64,000 nucleotides of DNA, from contig JAFEBL010000013.1 in the NCBI GenBank assembly GCA_018242665.1, positions 1-64,000 of the forward strand, read 5' to 3'. The position numbers and the translations under genes were made by a program. Positions 25,918-35,181 of the stretch are shown in pieces. The first letter of the stretch is position 1, and the number at the start of each line of letters is the position of its first letter. The notes under the pieces were generated by a model. It was not told where the DNA came from, did no database searches, and worked only from the letters and a program-made list of their open reading frames with translations. The DNA comes from Nitrospira sp. (GTDB lineage Bacteria > Nitrospirota > Nitrospiria > Nitrospirales > Nitrospiraceae).

Positions 25918-27026
25918 GGCTGCGTGGAGAAAAATTCCCGGAGTGCGGCGACGACCTGCTCGACCTGCGCCTCCGTGGTTTCAGCGCTCATCGGCAGGGA
26001 GACGACGTCCCGGCAAATCGAGAGCGTTTCGGGAACATCCGGAACCGCTAATCCCAACCCTTTGTGTTCCCACATGGGTTTGTGCCAATGGACCAGCGTC
26101 TCGATCCCCTGTTCCTTCAGATAGGCGCGCAGTGGCTCTCGGACCGTGGTGCGGATGACATAGTTCTGAAAGATGTCCTGGCGCCGCGACTCGTCGAATT
26201 GCGGAATGCGGAGTTGTGTGATGCCTGATAGCCCCCGATGATAGGCGGCGGCAATCCGTCGACGGTGAGTCATCCAGTCCGGCAGATGACGGAGCTTCAC
26301 ATCGAGCACCGCCGCCTGCACATTGTCCAAGAGGGCCGTCTGCCCATGATAGTGATATTCACCGGTCGCGCGGTCCTCGCCGTTATAGCGAAGGAGTGTT
26401 GCCATGCGGGCGAGCTCGGGATCATTCGTCGTAATGGCTCCGCCATCCCCGAACCCGCCGAGCACCTTAAAGGGATAGAAGCTGAAACAGCCGGCGCGCC
26501 CCTGACTGCCCGCACATTTGCCGTCGAACGTGGCCCCGAGCGCTTGCGCCGCATCCTCGATGACCGCCAGCCCGTGTTTGTCGGCCAGCGCCAGGATACG
26601 GTCCATCTCACAAACCCGTCCGTTCAGGTGCACGGGAAGGAGTGCTTTCGTTTTCGGTGTGATGGCGCGTTCGATCAGATCGACATCCATATTGAAGTCA
26701 GACCCGACGTCGATCAATACCGGCTGTGCGCCACAGTGCACGATGGCAGATACCGTCGCGACAAAGGTGTGAGCCACGGTAATGACTTCATGGCCAGGTC
26801 CGACGCCGGCTCCTAGCAGCGCAAACAGCAGGGCATGATATCCGCTGTTGACCCCAACGGCATACTTCACCCCGACAAACTCGGCCAGGTGCTGCTCGAA
26901 ATCCTTGAGCTGGTGCCGGTTGACGAGATCGCCATTGGCCAGACAATCGATGATCGCCCGATCGATCTCAGGCTTGAGTTTCGCATAATGACTGCGGGGG
27001 TCGATGAAAGGGACCTGATAGGCCAT
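25914..27026 (-). CDS. DegT/DnrJ/EryC1/StrS-type sugar aminotransferase
   Basis: 370 aa, usual length for the family. The PLP-binding Asp is in AVIEDAAQALGATFDG and the Schiff-base Lys in FSFYPFKVLGGFGDGGAI near residue 190; GVNSGYHALLFALLGAG near 58 binds the phosphate. Such enzymes transfer an amino group to 3- or 4-keto nucleotide sugars. Its substrate may come from the 4,6-dehydratase in the same run. Two bases separate it from the E1 beta gene upstream. Confidence 0.93.
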   Translation of the reverse strand: MAYQVPFIDPRSHYAKLKPEIDRAIIDCLANGDLVNRHQLKDFEQHLAEFVGVKYAVGVNSGYHALLFALLGAGVGPGHEVITVAHTFVATVSAIVHCGAQPVLIDVGSDFNMDVDLIERAITPKTKALLPVHLNGRVCEMDRILALADKHGLAVIEDAAQALGATFDGKCAGSQGRAGCFSFYPFKVLGGFGDGGAITTNDPELARMATLLRYNGEDRATGEYHYHGQTALLDNVQAAVLDVKLRHLPDWMTHRRRIAAAYHRGLSGITQLRIPQFDESRRQDIFQNYVIRTTVREPLRAYLKEQGIETLVHWHKPMWEHKGLGLAVPDVPETLSICRDVVSLPMSAETTEAQVEQVVAALREFFSTQP

Positions 27027-27028
27027 CG

Positions 27029-28018
27029 CTACGATCTGGTACTCGACACAAGCACTTTTTCCACTGCCGACACAATCGCTTCCGCGCCGATATAGTACGC
27101 CTGCTCAAGCACGGCAGAGGTCGGCGCCGGCGCATCCGGCAAACAGACTCGTACGATCGGGGCTTTCAGCGCGTGAAAGATTTCTCCCGCCACCGACGCG
27201 GCGATTTCCGCAGCGGTGCCGCCGCTTATCCAGGCAGCATCGGCAATGACCAAGCGCCCAGTCTTTCCGACTGACGAATACACCAGATTGCGATCCCAGG
27301 GCTTGACTGAACGCACATCGATCAACTCTACATCGATGCCACGTTGAGTCAGCATCTCAACCGCCTTGCTGGCTTCACTTGCCATGTAGGACGTGGCGAG
27401 CAGCGTGACATCCCTGCCGCTCCGTCGAATCACCGCCGCGCCTATCGGCACCTCATACAGACCTTCAGGCACCTCCCCCTGCAGATCATAGAGCCATCGA
27501 TCATCGATGTAGAGCACAGGGTTCCCGTCTCGAACGGCAGCCACGAGCAGGCCCTTCGCATCATAGGGCGTTGCCGGCATAACGACCTTCAACCCGGGGA
27601 CATGCGCAAAAAGCGCCTGCAGGGCCTGAGAATGTTGTGCGCCCTGTTCGCCGCCTCGATTGATCACCGCACGTATCACCACCGGCACGGACACCCGTCC
27701 GGCAAAGAGGTAAGACCAATTGGCCGCCTGGTTCATGATGGGGTCCATCGCCAACAACATAAAATCCATGCGCGGATGGAACACAATGGGACGCATCCCG
27801 GTGATGGCCGCGCCGATGGCCGTCCCGGTGGTCGCATTCTCCGAAACGGGCGAATCAATCACGCGATGCGCACCGAACTCCTTATCCAGGTCCTGCAGGC
27901 TGGTTCCCGCATACCAAGGATTCCGGACGCCCTGGCCGATCAAGAACACTCGCGGATCTTCCGCAAGGAGCTGCGCATGGGCCTCCCGAATGGCCTGCGC
28001 ATAACTGAGTGTGCGCAT
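27029..28018 (-). CDS. TPP-dependent 2-oxoacid dehydrogenase-like E1 beta subunit
   Basis: 329 aa. It matches the E1 beta chain of pyruvate/branched-chain/acetoin dehydrogenases: RTLSYAQAIREAHAQLL start, SENATTGTAIGAAITGMRP (Glu that activates the thiazolium, near 58), and a C-terminal transketolase domain. The start at 28018 leaves four bases after the E1 alpha stop; the longer frame is rejected because it overlaps alpha. No E2 (lipoyl) or E3 gene follows, and the pair sits inside a polysaccharide locus, so it may act on a sugar intermediate. Confidence 0.85.
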   Translation of the reverse strand: MRTLSYAQAIREAHAQLLAEDPRVFLIGQGVRNPWYAGTSLQDLDKEFGAHRVIDSPVSENATTGTAIGAAITGMRPIVFHPRMDFMLLAMDPIMNQAANWSYLFAGRVSVPVVIRAVINRGGEQGAQHSQALQALFAHVPGLKVVMPATPYDAKGLLVAAVRDGNPVLYIDDRWLYDLQGEVPEGLYEVPIGAAVIRRSGRDVTLLATSYMASEASKAVEMLTQRGIDVELIDVRSVKPWDRNLVYSSVGKTGRLVIADAAWISGGTAAEIAASVAGEIFHALKAPIVRVCLPDAPAPTSAVLEQAYYIGAEAIVSAVEKVLVSSTRS

Positions 28019-28022
28019 ACGC

Positions 28023-29024
28023 CTAGCCCTCTCCCCGCACGTACACATACTGCAGCAATTCACTCTCATCCGGGGCTGGCGATTGGCGTGCAAAGCTCAC
28101 AGCCTCGTCAATTTCTCTGCGGATCTCAGTCTCTAGCCGTTCGAAGACTTCGGACGACAGGCCTTGCGCATTGAGCAGGCCACGACAATGCGCGATGGGA
28201 TCGCGGCGCTGCCAGTCGTCGAGTTCGCGTCGTCGGTCCGTACCAACTTCGAGATCAGCCGCAGGACCGACATGCCCGCGCCACCGATACGTGCGACACT
28301 CCAGCAGCGTGGGGCCCTCGCCAGCTCTTGCGCGATCCACGGCCTGTTGCGCCGCCTGATAGACGGCCGTCACATCGTTCCCGTCTACCACCACGCCGGG
28401 CAATCCATGCAGCGCCGCGCTCTCCACGATATTGTCCTTCACCCGTCGATCTTTCAGCGTCAGATGCGTGGAGTACAGATTATTTTCACACACAAACAAG
28501 ACCGGAAGGCGGTACAAAGCCGCCAGATTCAGCGACTCGTGGAAGTGCCCCTCGTCGGTCGCGCCATCTCCGAAAAACGCCACGGCAACGTGATCCGTGC
28601 CTCGAAGCGTTGCGGAAAGACCGGCGCCGACGGCCAATGGAATGGTCGCCCCCACCAACGGAACCGTGCCGAAGATGCCCTGCGCCGGATCGACCAGATG
28701 CATGGAGCCCCCGCGCCCGCGCGCGCACCCCGTGACCTTGCCAAAAATCTCCGCCATCATGGCGCGCAGGTCGCCGCCCTTCGCAAGATAGTGCCCATGC
28801 GAGCGATGCCCGCCCCAGACAGTATCATCCTGACGCAGCACCGTACAAACACCGACGGGAATGGCTTCTTGCCCGATGGACAGATGGCACGGCGTCCGCA
28901 CCTCGCGAGTCGCGACGAGTTCCCCGATGCGTTCCTCAGCAACACGAATACGCTGCATCGCCCAAAGCAACGACATCAGTTGGTCGTGCGACAACGGGGT
29001 CACATGCGTATCTTGAAGATTCAT
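28023..29024 (-). CDS. TPP-dependent 2-oxoacid dehydrogenase-like E1 alpha subunit
   Basis: 333 aa. The thiamine diphosphate/Mg motif is complete: GDGATDEGHFHESLNLA through CENNLY near residue 155-185. HRSHGHYLAKGG and GRGGSMHL are the usual E1 alpha blocks. It should form an alpha2-beta2 enzyme with the next gene and create a TPP-bound two-carbon or acyl carbanion. It overlaps the sugar transferase stop by four bases (ATGA). Without E2 the product might be transferred directly to an acceptor sugar; this is inference. Confidence 0.87.
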   Translation of the reverse strand: MNLQDTHVTPLSHDQLMSLLWAMQRIRVAEERIGELVATREVRTPCHLSIGQEAIPVGVCTVLRQDDTVWGGHRSHGHYLAKGGDLRAMMAEIFGKVTGCARGRGGSMHLVDPAQGIFGTVPLVGATIPLAVGAGLSATLRGTDHVAVAFFGDGATDEGHFHESLNLAALYRLPVLFVCENNLYSTHLTLKDRRVKDNIVESAALHGLPGVVVDGNDVTAVYQAAQQAVDRARAGEGPTLLECRTYRWRGHVGPAADLEVGTDRRRELDDWQRRDPIAHCRGLLNAQGLSSEVFERLETEIRREIDEAVSFARQSPAPDESELLQYVYVRGEG

Positions 29025-29650
29025 GCACCCAGCTCCAGTACCTGTGGCTCACGGAATTTTACGCGGAACAGAACCGCCCCAATGGTCCGACACAGAATCC
29101 CGAGGTCGGTCCGAAAACCGGCCTGACGCACATAGGCAAGTTGTAGACGGATTTTCTTCGGTCTGATCAGTTCGCAGTAGGCTCGATCCGGATCGGCACT
29201 TCCCTCCAGAATGGCGCCTTCATCGATGTTCCATAAACTGGCCCAATCGGTGAGACCAGGCCGCACTGTGAGAATGGCTTTTTCTTCGTCTGTATACAAA
29301 TCTACAAATCGCTGCACTTCCGGCCTCGGTCCGACGAGGCTCATTTCGCCGCAGAGCACATTCCAGAGTTGCGGGAGTTCGTCCAATTTATACCGTCTCA
29401 GCACCGCCCCAATCCGCGTCAGTCGAGGATCGTCGTTGGCTGTTGAGGTGACGCCGGACCGCTCCGAATCCGGTCTCATCGTGCGAAATTTCAGAATACG
29501 AAATGGCCTGCCGTATCTCCCCACCCGGAATCCACGGTAAAAAGGCGAGCCGCCGTCGCCCAATGTGATCACCAGCGCGATCGACAGCAGCATGGGAGAC
29601 AACAGCATTACCCCCAGGACAGCACAAAGAACATCAAATGCTCGTTTCAT
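29021..29650 (-). CDS. initiating phosphoglycosyl transferase (bacterial sugar transferase)
   Basis: 209 aa, short monotopic PglC-like form with a single N-terminal hydrophobic segment (KRAFDVLCAVLGVMLLSPM). Family motifs are KFRTM, DELPQLWNVLCGEMSLVGPR and RPGLTDWASLWN. It moves a sugar-1-phosphate onto undecaprenyl phosphate to start the repeat unit. ATG 29650 (MKRAFD) fits the family start better than 29698. It is first of a tightly overlapped five-gene block. Confidence 0.92.
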   Translation of the reverse strand: MKRAFDVLCAVLGVMLLSPMLLSIALVITLGDGGSPFYRGFRVGRYGRPFRILKFRTMRPDSERSGVTSTANDDPRLTRIGAVLRRYKLDELPQLWNVLCGEMSLVGPRPEVQRFVDLYTDEEKAILTVRPGLTDWASLWNIDEGAILEGSADPDRAYCELIRPKKIRLQLAYVRQAGFRTDLGILCRTIGAVLFRVKFREPQVLELGA

Positions 29651-30025
29651 AAAAAGGAAAGACGCCGCTATCGCGCGCCGCCCCAATGCTGCCGTCAATG
29701 AGAATCCGATGCCCGCCCCTTCTGAACGCCTACCACCGTAACATGCCAGTATGGCGGTTGAGATGGTATCGCTTCAAGAGCGTTTTTTCAGGCCAGGAGC
29801 TTGCTCTTCGTGATTTGCCCCGCACAAACCGAACCATCCATGATCTCCACCTGTACCAAGAAAAGCCGAGCAGAATTGCATTCAGGGCCTGTAGTGCCCC
29901 CAGGACGGAACGATCACCGAGAGATGTTAAAAGGGAAGCGCTACCAGTATGGCAAGGTACAAGAATTGATCAACCCGTGTCTCTGAACCATGAGGGTATC
30001 CAGAGAAACTTCCTCCAGGCCTGTT
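29651..30025. other. 375-base gap in the polysaccharide locus, no gene recognised
   Basis: This is the longest gap in the locus and lies where the A+T-richer segment begins. Reading both strands I see only short frames without recognisable motifs or ribosome sites, a weak AGGAG-CTTG-CTCTT hairpin near 29798, and no clear promoter. It may be decayed coding sequence at the junction of two joined gene blocks. Confidence 0.5.
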
Positions 30026-31198
30026 CTATCTGGCCGGGGCTGCACGGTTTGTCTCCACATTGAATACTTTTTGCCAAAATTCACGGATTGTAAGAAGCCT
30101 GAACGCCCCCCAGAGGGAACCGAGCCCGTATCCGACATGCAGCATGGCAAAAATCATCGGCATCAGCAGTAGATACTTCGGTTGCTTCGCCTCCCAGGCA
30201 ACGTGGAGTGATGCAATCACATTCGCGAGCACATAGGCGCCGAGAATACCCCCTCCAATCCATCCGAACGCTCCCTGCCAGGCGGTTAAGACGAGCATGG
30301 CTACCAGACTACCGACAAAGCACAGTGGAACAAGATGACGCGGGCTGACTGGAATCACATTGCTATACGCAAAGGGCACTATGGCCCATACACCATTGAT
30401 CCAATTGTGACACCAGAACGACTTGATGTCCGACCGAGCATAGTAGTAGCTGACGATATCAGGGATCAGGAGTGTGCGGCCTCCAGCCTTCCGCAAACGA
30501 AGACTGAATTCCATATCCTGTCCTCGCGTCAACCGCTCATTAAAAACGACCGGCTGATTCAGCCGAAGGCTGAATTCCATGTCTTCGCCCCGGACCAGGC
30601 TTTCATTAAATCCACCGAGTTCCTGAAACACCCATCGCCGCACGCAAAAGAACGGAACCGTATCGACAAACTTCGGCTCGCTGCCCTGGGGCAGCCGAAA
30701 ATGCGAGTTGCCCACCCCGAATGGATGGGACAAAGCTTTAACAATGCACCATCCCACCAATGTCTCCGTTCGAGGCAGGGTTTTCCAGATCCCCCCGACA
30801 TTGTCGACCTTGTACTTTCCCAGAGCGTCCACACAACGGGAAATGTAGTGGCTGTCATATCGGGCATGGGCGTCCATCCGCATCACAATGGGGCCACGGG
30901 TGTGCTTGATCCCCAGGTTCATCGCAGTGGGAGTCACACGTTTGGGGTTATCTAACACCGAAAGAAACGCATGGTTGCGAGAAAAGCTGTCAAGAATTGC
31001 ACGGGTCCCATCATCGCTCATGCCGTCAACCACGAGTATTTCCAGGCGATCTTTGGGAAAATCATTTGCGAGCACGGATTCGAGACAGTCGGCAATAAAC
31101 CCTCGCTCGTTCCGGCAGGGAATGATGATCGAGACGATGGGGTAATTGTGAGCATTTGTATTCTGCAAAGGCTTTGCTGTCCCGTATCCAGTACTCAT
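30026..31198 (-). CDS. family 2 glycosyltransferase with internal in-frame duplication
   Basis: 390 aa. N-terminal GT-A domain (VSIIIPCRNERGFIADCLES, then VVDGMSDDGT and MRMDAHARYD as the DxD-type motif) and C-terminal membrane helices (about 285-370), as in SLBB-independent EPS glycosyltransferases such as ExoA-like proteins. The acceptor region GGFNESLVRGEDMEFSLRL is followed by NQPVV and then a second, diverged copy FNERLTRGQDMEFSLRL before RKAGGR, so 22 residues are inserted in the active-site region. The start at 31198 (MSTGYG) avoids the overlap with the preceding gene. The duplication may impair or alter activity. Confidence 0.85.
   Translation of the reverse strand: MSTGYGTAKPLQNTNAHNYPIVSIIIPCRNERGFIADCLESVLANDFPKDRLEILVVDGMSDDGTRAILDSFSRNHAFLSVLDNPKRVTPTAMNLGIKHTRGPIVMRMDAHARYDSHYISRCVDALGKYKVDNVGGIWKTLPRTETLVGWCIVKALSHPFGVGNSHFRLPQGSEPKFVDTVPFFCVRRWVFQELGGFNESLVRGEDMEFSLRLNQPVVFNERLTRGQDMEFSLRLRKAGGRTLLIPDIVSYYYARSDIKSFWCHNWINGVWAIVPFAYSNVIPVSPRHLVPLCFVGSLVAMLVLTAWQGAFGWIGGGILGAYVLANVIASLHVAWEAKQPKYLLLMPMIFAMLHVGYGLGSLWGAFRLLTIREFWQKVFNVETNRAAPAR
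30494..30610 (-). repeat. imperfect direct repeat inside glycosyltransferase gene (66-base offset)
   Basis: Two copies encoding FNE-L-RG-DMEFSLRL start at 30610 and 30544, 66 bases apart and in frame. The 17-residue units differ at Ser/Arg, Val/Thr and Glu/Gln and also at many silent sites, so this is not a recent slip. One copy corresponds to the usual family sequence; the other appears inserted. Confidence 0.85.
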
Positions 31199-31224
31199 AT
31201 CGAGATTCAGATCCGTTCTATGGC

Positions 31225-32112
31225 TCAGAAAAACGTGTCTGCACAATACGTGGCCGCTTCTTTCATTCGCGTCGCCATCAGTTTCGTGGGCCACACCCCT
31301 ATCGTTTTATGCTCTTCATGATGAACACGCAGCCGCGGGTCATAGGCAACGCTTGAGCCGATACGCCTGGCGGTCTCGGCTACGAATACCTCTTCCCCGA
31401 ATAAGAAGGCACCATGGTGCAGCGAACCGCCAGATTCAAAATAGCTTTTTCGAAAGGCGAGAAACGCACCATGACCTGCATAAATGGGCAACGGTTCAAC
31501 GTAGGAACTGGGCTCCATGGTTTCAGTTCCTAACGGCTTCCGCAACCTCCGTAACCGTTCTTTCATCACATGCATTGCAGAGTATAGCCAAAGCATAGGG
31601 TACCACTGGAAGATGGCCTTATAACAATTCATTCGTAGGCTAGTTGGACGTGCCGTCATGAACGGGTTTTGGTCCCTGCCTGACACACCTGAAATAATAG
31701 CCGGAGCGATGACGGCATGCGCATGACTTTCTCCGTACCGCATCAGCCGCACAAAAAACCTCTCTCCGTCCAAAAACACATCCACATTACAAACGATGAC
31801 CCACTCGGGCCATTCATGAGTCAGCAGGAATTCCTCCAGCGCCGAAGCCGCCCCTCCGAAATAACCGAGATTGTCTCCTGGGCTGTGAATAGCGATGTCC
31901 GCCTGTTGACCATCTAGATTAGATAGCACAGGGGCAAGATCAGAAACTTCGCTATTGTCCACAAGGACTAGAAACGGTCTTTCTTCAACCTTCTCTCGAA
32001 TGATCTGTTGCGCCAGACGTAGCGCATCAAAGTTACTCTTATAGGTCACACCAATTACCACCATGGGTAAATGAAGAGAAGCACGGCGATGCAATCCGTT
32101 GTTACCGTTCAT
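31225..32112 (-). CDS. family 2 glycosyltransferase (rhamnosyltransferase-like)
   Basis: 295 aa soluble GT-A protein. VVIGVTYKSNFDALRLAQQI at the start, NLGYFGGAASALEEF near 84 and VIVCNVDVFLDGERF near 108 (DxD-type metal site) match the GT2 group related to rhamnosyl/galactosyl transferases. The YAGHGAFLAFRKSYFESGG segment is the usual acceptor loop. It lies three bases after the Wzy gene stop and just before the other glycosyltransferase. Sugar specificity cannot be read. Confidence 0.82.
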   Translation of the reverse strand: MNGNNGLHRRASLHLPMVVIGVTYKSNFDALRLAQQIIREKVEERPFLVLVDNSEVSDLAPVLSNLDGQQADIAIHSPGDNLGYFGGAASALEEFLLTHEWPEWVIVCNVDVFLDGERFFVRLMRYGESHAHAVIAPAIISGVSGRDQNPFMTARPTSLRMNCYKAIFQWYPMLWLYSAMHVMKERLRRLRKPLGTETMEPSSYVEPLPIYAGHGAFLAFRKSYFESGGSLHHGAFLFGEEVFVAETARRIGSSVAYDPRLRVHHEEHKTIGVWPTKLMATRMKEAATYCADTFF

Positions 32113-32115
32113 TGA

Positions 32116-33456
32116 CTATGACCGCAGCACATGAGGCAGCTTCACCCAGAACATGACATACATGGCAAACATGAGGAATGCGACGATCAGCGTATTATAC
32201 GTTGTTACTGCCGCGATAGGACTCCAGAGCGCAAACCAGTAAAACGATATCAGGAGAGGAAGTCCCGCGACAGCTCGCCCTGCTACCATTCTGTACCCAG
32301 TTCCACCCACAAGTCCGACACAGAAGAGGATTGCAAGGCTGCCTGGAAGGGTGAAGTCTTCAATAAGGCCTCTGAAAACGGTGTAGATGTTCGTATCGGT
32401 CGAAAATTCTCCCCCCAGATCTATGTCGATGACATCTTCATGGATACCTAACACTCGATTCTTGATGCCCAGAGCTTCGAAAATTCCTCCGAAGGTGATT
32501 GCACCAAACGAAGGAGCGATATCCATGTACTTTTCCGACTTAAGCCATTCTCCGAATGCAACCAGATATCCGACCACATCTCCTCTAATAAAACGCGGCC
32601 ATACGACCGGAAGAAGCGAATCGAGCGCGAGGTCGTAACGTGTAAGCAGAACCATTGAAAATCCCACAAGCAGCGCACATCCGACAATTGGGACAAAAAA
32701 AATGGCTTTTTTAGTGAACAGCGGTCTCCCCGTTCCGTCCTTGAATATTTTCATTCCCCAATACGCCGAAAGCCAAAAAACCATCTGAAACAACATCGGG
32801 GCCCGGGTTGTTTGTACGACAGTAATAAGAATTGCCGGAACAAAAGGGAAGAAGGCGAGCATGCGCAAATAAGTCCCGGTTGAACAAGCGAACCAAGCCC
32901 CGCCCAATAGCGCACTTGCATACATAAACACCAAAAAAAGTTGCACAATTGCCGGAGGGCGATACACCTCGGCATACCGAGCCGTTGAAAAAAATTGAGC
33001 CATCGCCGCAACGGCATCCGTCGACAATAGATCTCCAATGCTGTATCCCCCTGACTGAACAAGCATGACCACCGCTACGCATCCGAGAGTGCCGCAAAAG
33101 ATCATGGCGTTTCTGAGAGAAGCGCCTACTTTGTTAAACGTTTCCACAGTCGGCCAATTGTTCCGGCTTACCGCTTTCACATGATGGCTCGCCGATCCGA
33201 ACTGCCCTAATCCCGTCACAGTCCCTACATACACGATCAACGTTATGATCCATATCATGACAAGTGCCCCTGGCCACACTGCCAGATCTGGGGCCAACAT
33301 AAGGGGTCCAACTGAATACCCAACCCAGAGAAGAGAAAAAAAGGCTCCCGGCGCAAACCAGCTGCCTTGCTCGATCCTGGCCCACCCCGCTAACAGAATG
33401 AGAGGGAGTGCGAGCAATATGCAGACCCACCACGTATTATTGAGGGCCATGTCCAT
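32116..33456 (-). CDS. O-antigen/EPS polymerase-like membrane protein (Wzy)
   Basis: 446 aa, about eleven to twelve hydrophobic helices throughout and one larger periplasmic loop (about 275-330), the usual layout of repeat-unit polymerases. There is no strong sequence motif, as is normal for Wzy. Placement between a flippase-like gene and glycosyltransferases, inside a locus with Wzz and a Wza-like exporter, supports the role. Codon use and base composition are more A+T-rich than in the neighbouring core genes. Confidence 0.75.
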   Translation of the reverse strand: MDMALNNTWWVCILLALPLILLAGWARIEQGSWFAPGAFFSLLWVGYSVGPLMLAPDLAVWPGALVMIWIITLIVYVGTVTGLGQFGSASHHVKAVSRNNWPTVETFNKVGASLRNAMIFCGTLGCVAVVMLVQSGGYSIGDLLSTDAVAAMAQFFSTARYAEVYRPPAIVQLFLVFMYASALLGGAWFACSTGTYLRMLAFFPFVPAILITVVQTTRAPMLFQMVFWLSAYWGMKIFKDGTGRPLFTKKAIFFVPIVGCALLVGFSMVLLTRYDLALDSLLPVVWPRFIRGDVVGYLVAFGEWLKSEKYMDIAPSFGAITFGGIFEALGIKNRVLGIHEDVIDIDLGGEFSTDTNIYTVFRGLIEDFTLPGSLAILFCVGLVGGTGYRMVAGRAVAGLPLLISFYWFALWSPIAAVTTYNTLIVAFLMFAMYVMFWVKLPHVLRS

Positions 33457-33512
33457 TTCTCGTCTGTCTCTGCACTATTTTCTGATAGACAACAGCGTCC
33501 TAGCCCCAAGAA

Positions 33513-35060
33513 TCATCGGGGCCGCATCTCGACTCCGAGTCTCGCGAACTTCCACACAAGCGGTCGAATTGATCCCTCTAAGAAAAACCATCCGCAAAAC
33601 AGGTAGGTGACGGCAAAAACCAAAATCCAACCCATGAGCCCAAGAGGAGTGTCGCGAGGAATACCAATGCTGGCGGCACATGCCAAGCCTGTACATACGA
33701 GTGCCCCTACGCTGCTTGCTGCCAACCTTCTGAGGTCAAAATACTCTAATGTGTTACTCAACACAAAGGCCATGGCGAAGGCACGGAAAGCAATCGAGAG
33801 ATTTATGACGAATGCGATCCCGACAAGCCCCCAAATTGGAATGAGCAAATATGTGCCGATAGCAGCGAAAACGGCACTGAGAGCCGTCGAGACAAGCGGA
33901 GTCCTAGTGTCTCCAAAGGCATAACACGCCTTGATAAACACCGGCTCAAGGACCGCAGCTACAAGGCCTCCGCAATAGAAGATGAACACCGCTTCTGTCA
34001 TCTCTAGTGCGTTGCGGTCAAACGCGCCTCGCAGATAGAGCAGACCTAAGATTTGATCGCGCAATGCCATGCAGCAGACTGCAGCCGGCACGAAGAGGAT
34101 GATGACCGTGTTGCTAATTCGCATCAAAATCTCCGCTGCCTCCTGACGCTTTCCTTCACGCCAAAGCAGGGAAAATGTTGGGAACACCCCGCGAGATACG
34201 TTAAGAGCAACCAGTGCGACCATCATGATGTTCACTCGCCGCGCATAATTGAGGGTCGCAATGCTACCTTCAGCCAGGCCCGAGGCGAAGTAATTCTCTA
34301 CTGCGGTAATAATCTGGCACGAGAACTCCAATAATAGTATCGGCACACACAGATGTATGAAGGGCCATATCGCTGCTCCCGACTGATGCATGCCAAACCT
34401 AGCCAAATGGTGTCGCCAAAGTAGAAAGAACAGGATCCCTCCGCAGGCTGCCAGGCCAAGCACACTACCAGCCACAAGAGCGCCAACACCTAATACAGTA
34501 GAAAACATCACCAATATGGCAATGGCAACCACGTTAAAGCCAAGATCACTGAATGCAGGAACAGAAAAGTGCCCTTGAGTGTTGAACGCAGCGGATAAGA
34601 CAAACACAAGATTGAGCAATAGCGCATAGAGTGCGAGCCATGGAGCGAAGCTTGCGGCCATATTGATCGCCCGCCAGGATAGCGAGGGAGCAAGCACTCG
34701 GATAATTGATTCGGGTACCAAAATGAGAGGGGCGAGCGCAATCGCGGACAAGCCAAGTGTGGCAACTATTACCTTCCCAACAAAACTCGCAGCGTTCTCC
34801 TTGCCCACTTCTGCTTGAAGATCGTGGAGAACAGGGATCAGCATCGTCGATAGCGCAATCCCTATCCCGCTGCCGGCAAGAAGCGCCGCTGAAAGAGCGA
34901 TGATAAAAGCATCCACCTCGCCACTGACGCCGAAATATTTGGCGATGAGCAGTTCACGAAAAAACCCAAGGCCCTTGCTGAGGAAAGCAACTGTGATCAA
35001 TAGCAAAGATGCTGAGGTCCAACTCTGAACCGATAGACCCCTACTGCCTTTCCTACTCAT
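33513..35060 (-). CDS. MurJ/MviN-family lipid-linked oligosaccharide flippase
   Basis: 515 aa, about 14 hydrophobic helices. The N-terminal FFRELLIAKYFGVSGEVDAF and the later RRVNIMMVALVALNVSRGVFP and GDTRTPLVSTALSAVFAAIG are typical of the MurJ (MVF) family. In this locus no other Wzx is seen, so the protein likely flips the undecaprenyl-linked repeat unit, not lipid II. First gene of the minus-strand polysaccharide run and divergent from the outer-membrane protein at 35182. No clear ribosome site or promoter seen. Confidence 0.85.
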   Translation of the reverse strand: MSRKGSRGLSVQSWTSASLLLITVAFLSKGLGFFRELLIAKYFGVSGEVDAFIIALSAALLAGSGIGIALSTMLIPVLHDLQAEVGKENAASFVGKVIVATLGLSAIALAPLILVPESIIRVLAPSLSWRAINMAASFAPWLALYALLLNLVFVLSAAFNTQGHFSVPAFSDLGFNVVAIAILVMFSTVLGVGALVAGSVLGLAACGGILFFLLWRHHLARFGMHQSGAAIWPFIHLCVPILLLEFSCQIITAVENYFASGLAEGSIATLNYARRVNIMMVALVALNVSRGVFPTFSLLWREGKRQEAAEILMRISNTVIILFVPAAVCCMALRDQILGLLYLRGAFDRNALEMTEAVFIFYCGGLVAAVLEPVFIKACYAFGDTRTPLVSTALSAVFAAIGTYLLIPIWGLVGIAFVINLSIAFRAFAMAFVLSNTLEYFDLRRLAASSVGALVCTGLACAASIGIPRDTPLGLMGWILVFAVTYLFCGWFFLEGSIRPLVWKFARLGVEMRPR

Positions 35061-35181
35061 ATCGTTCAGATGGCCTCTTGGTCGATTTGTGATTACAATG
35101 CCGCATTCCGGTCGAACCCCTCGATCTCCGGCAAAGTGATTGACGCCACACCTGCCTACTTCTTATCATCGCCCCCCACAC

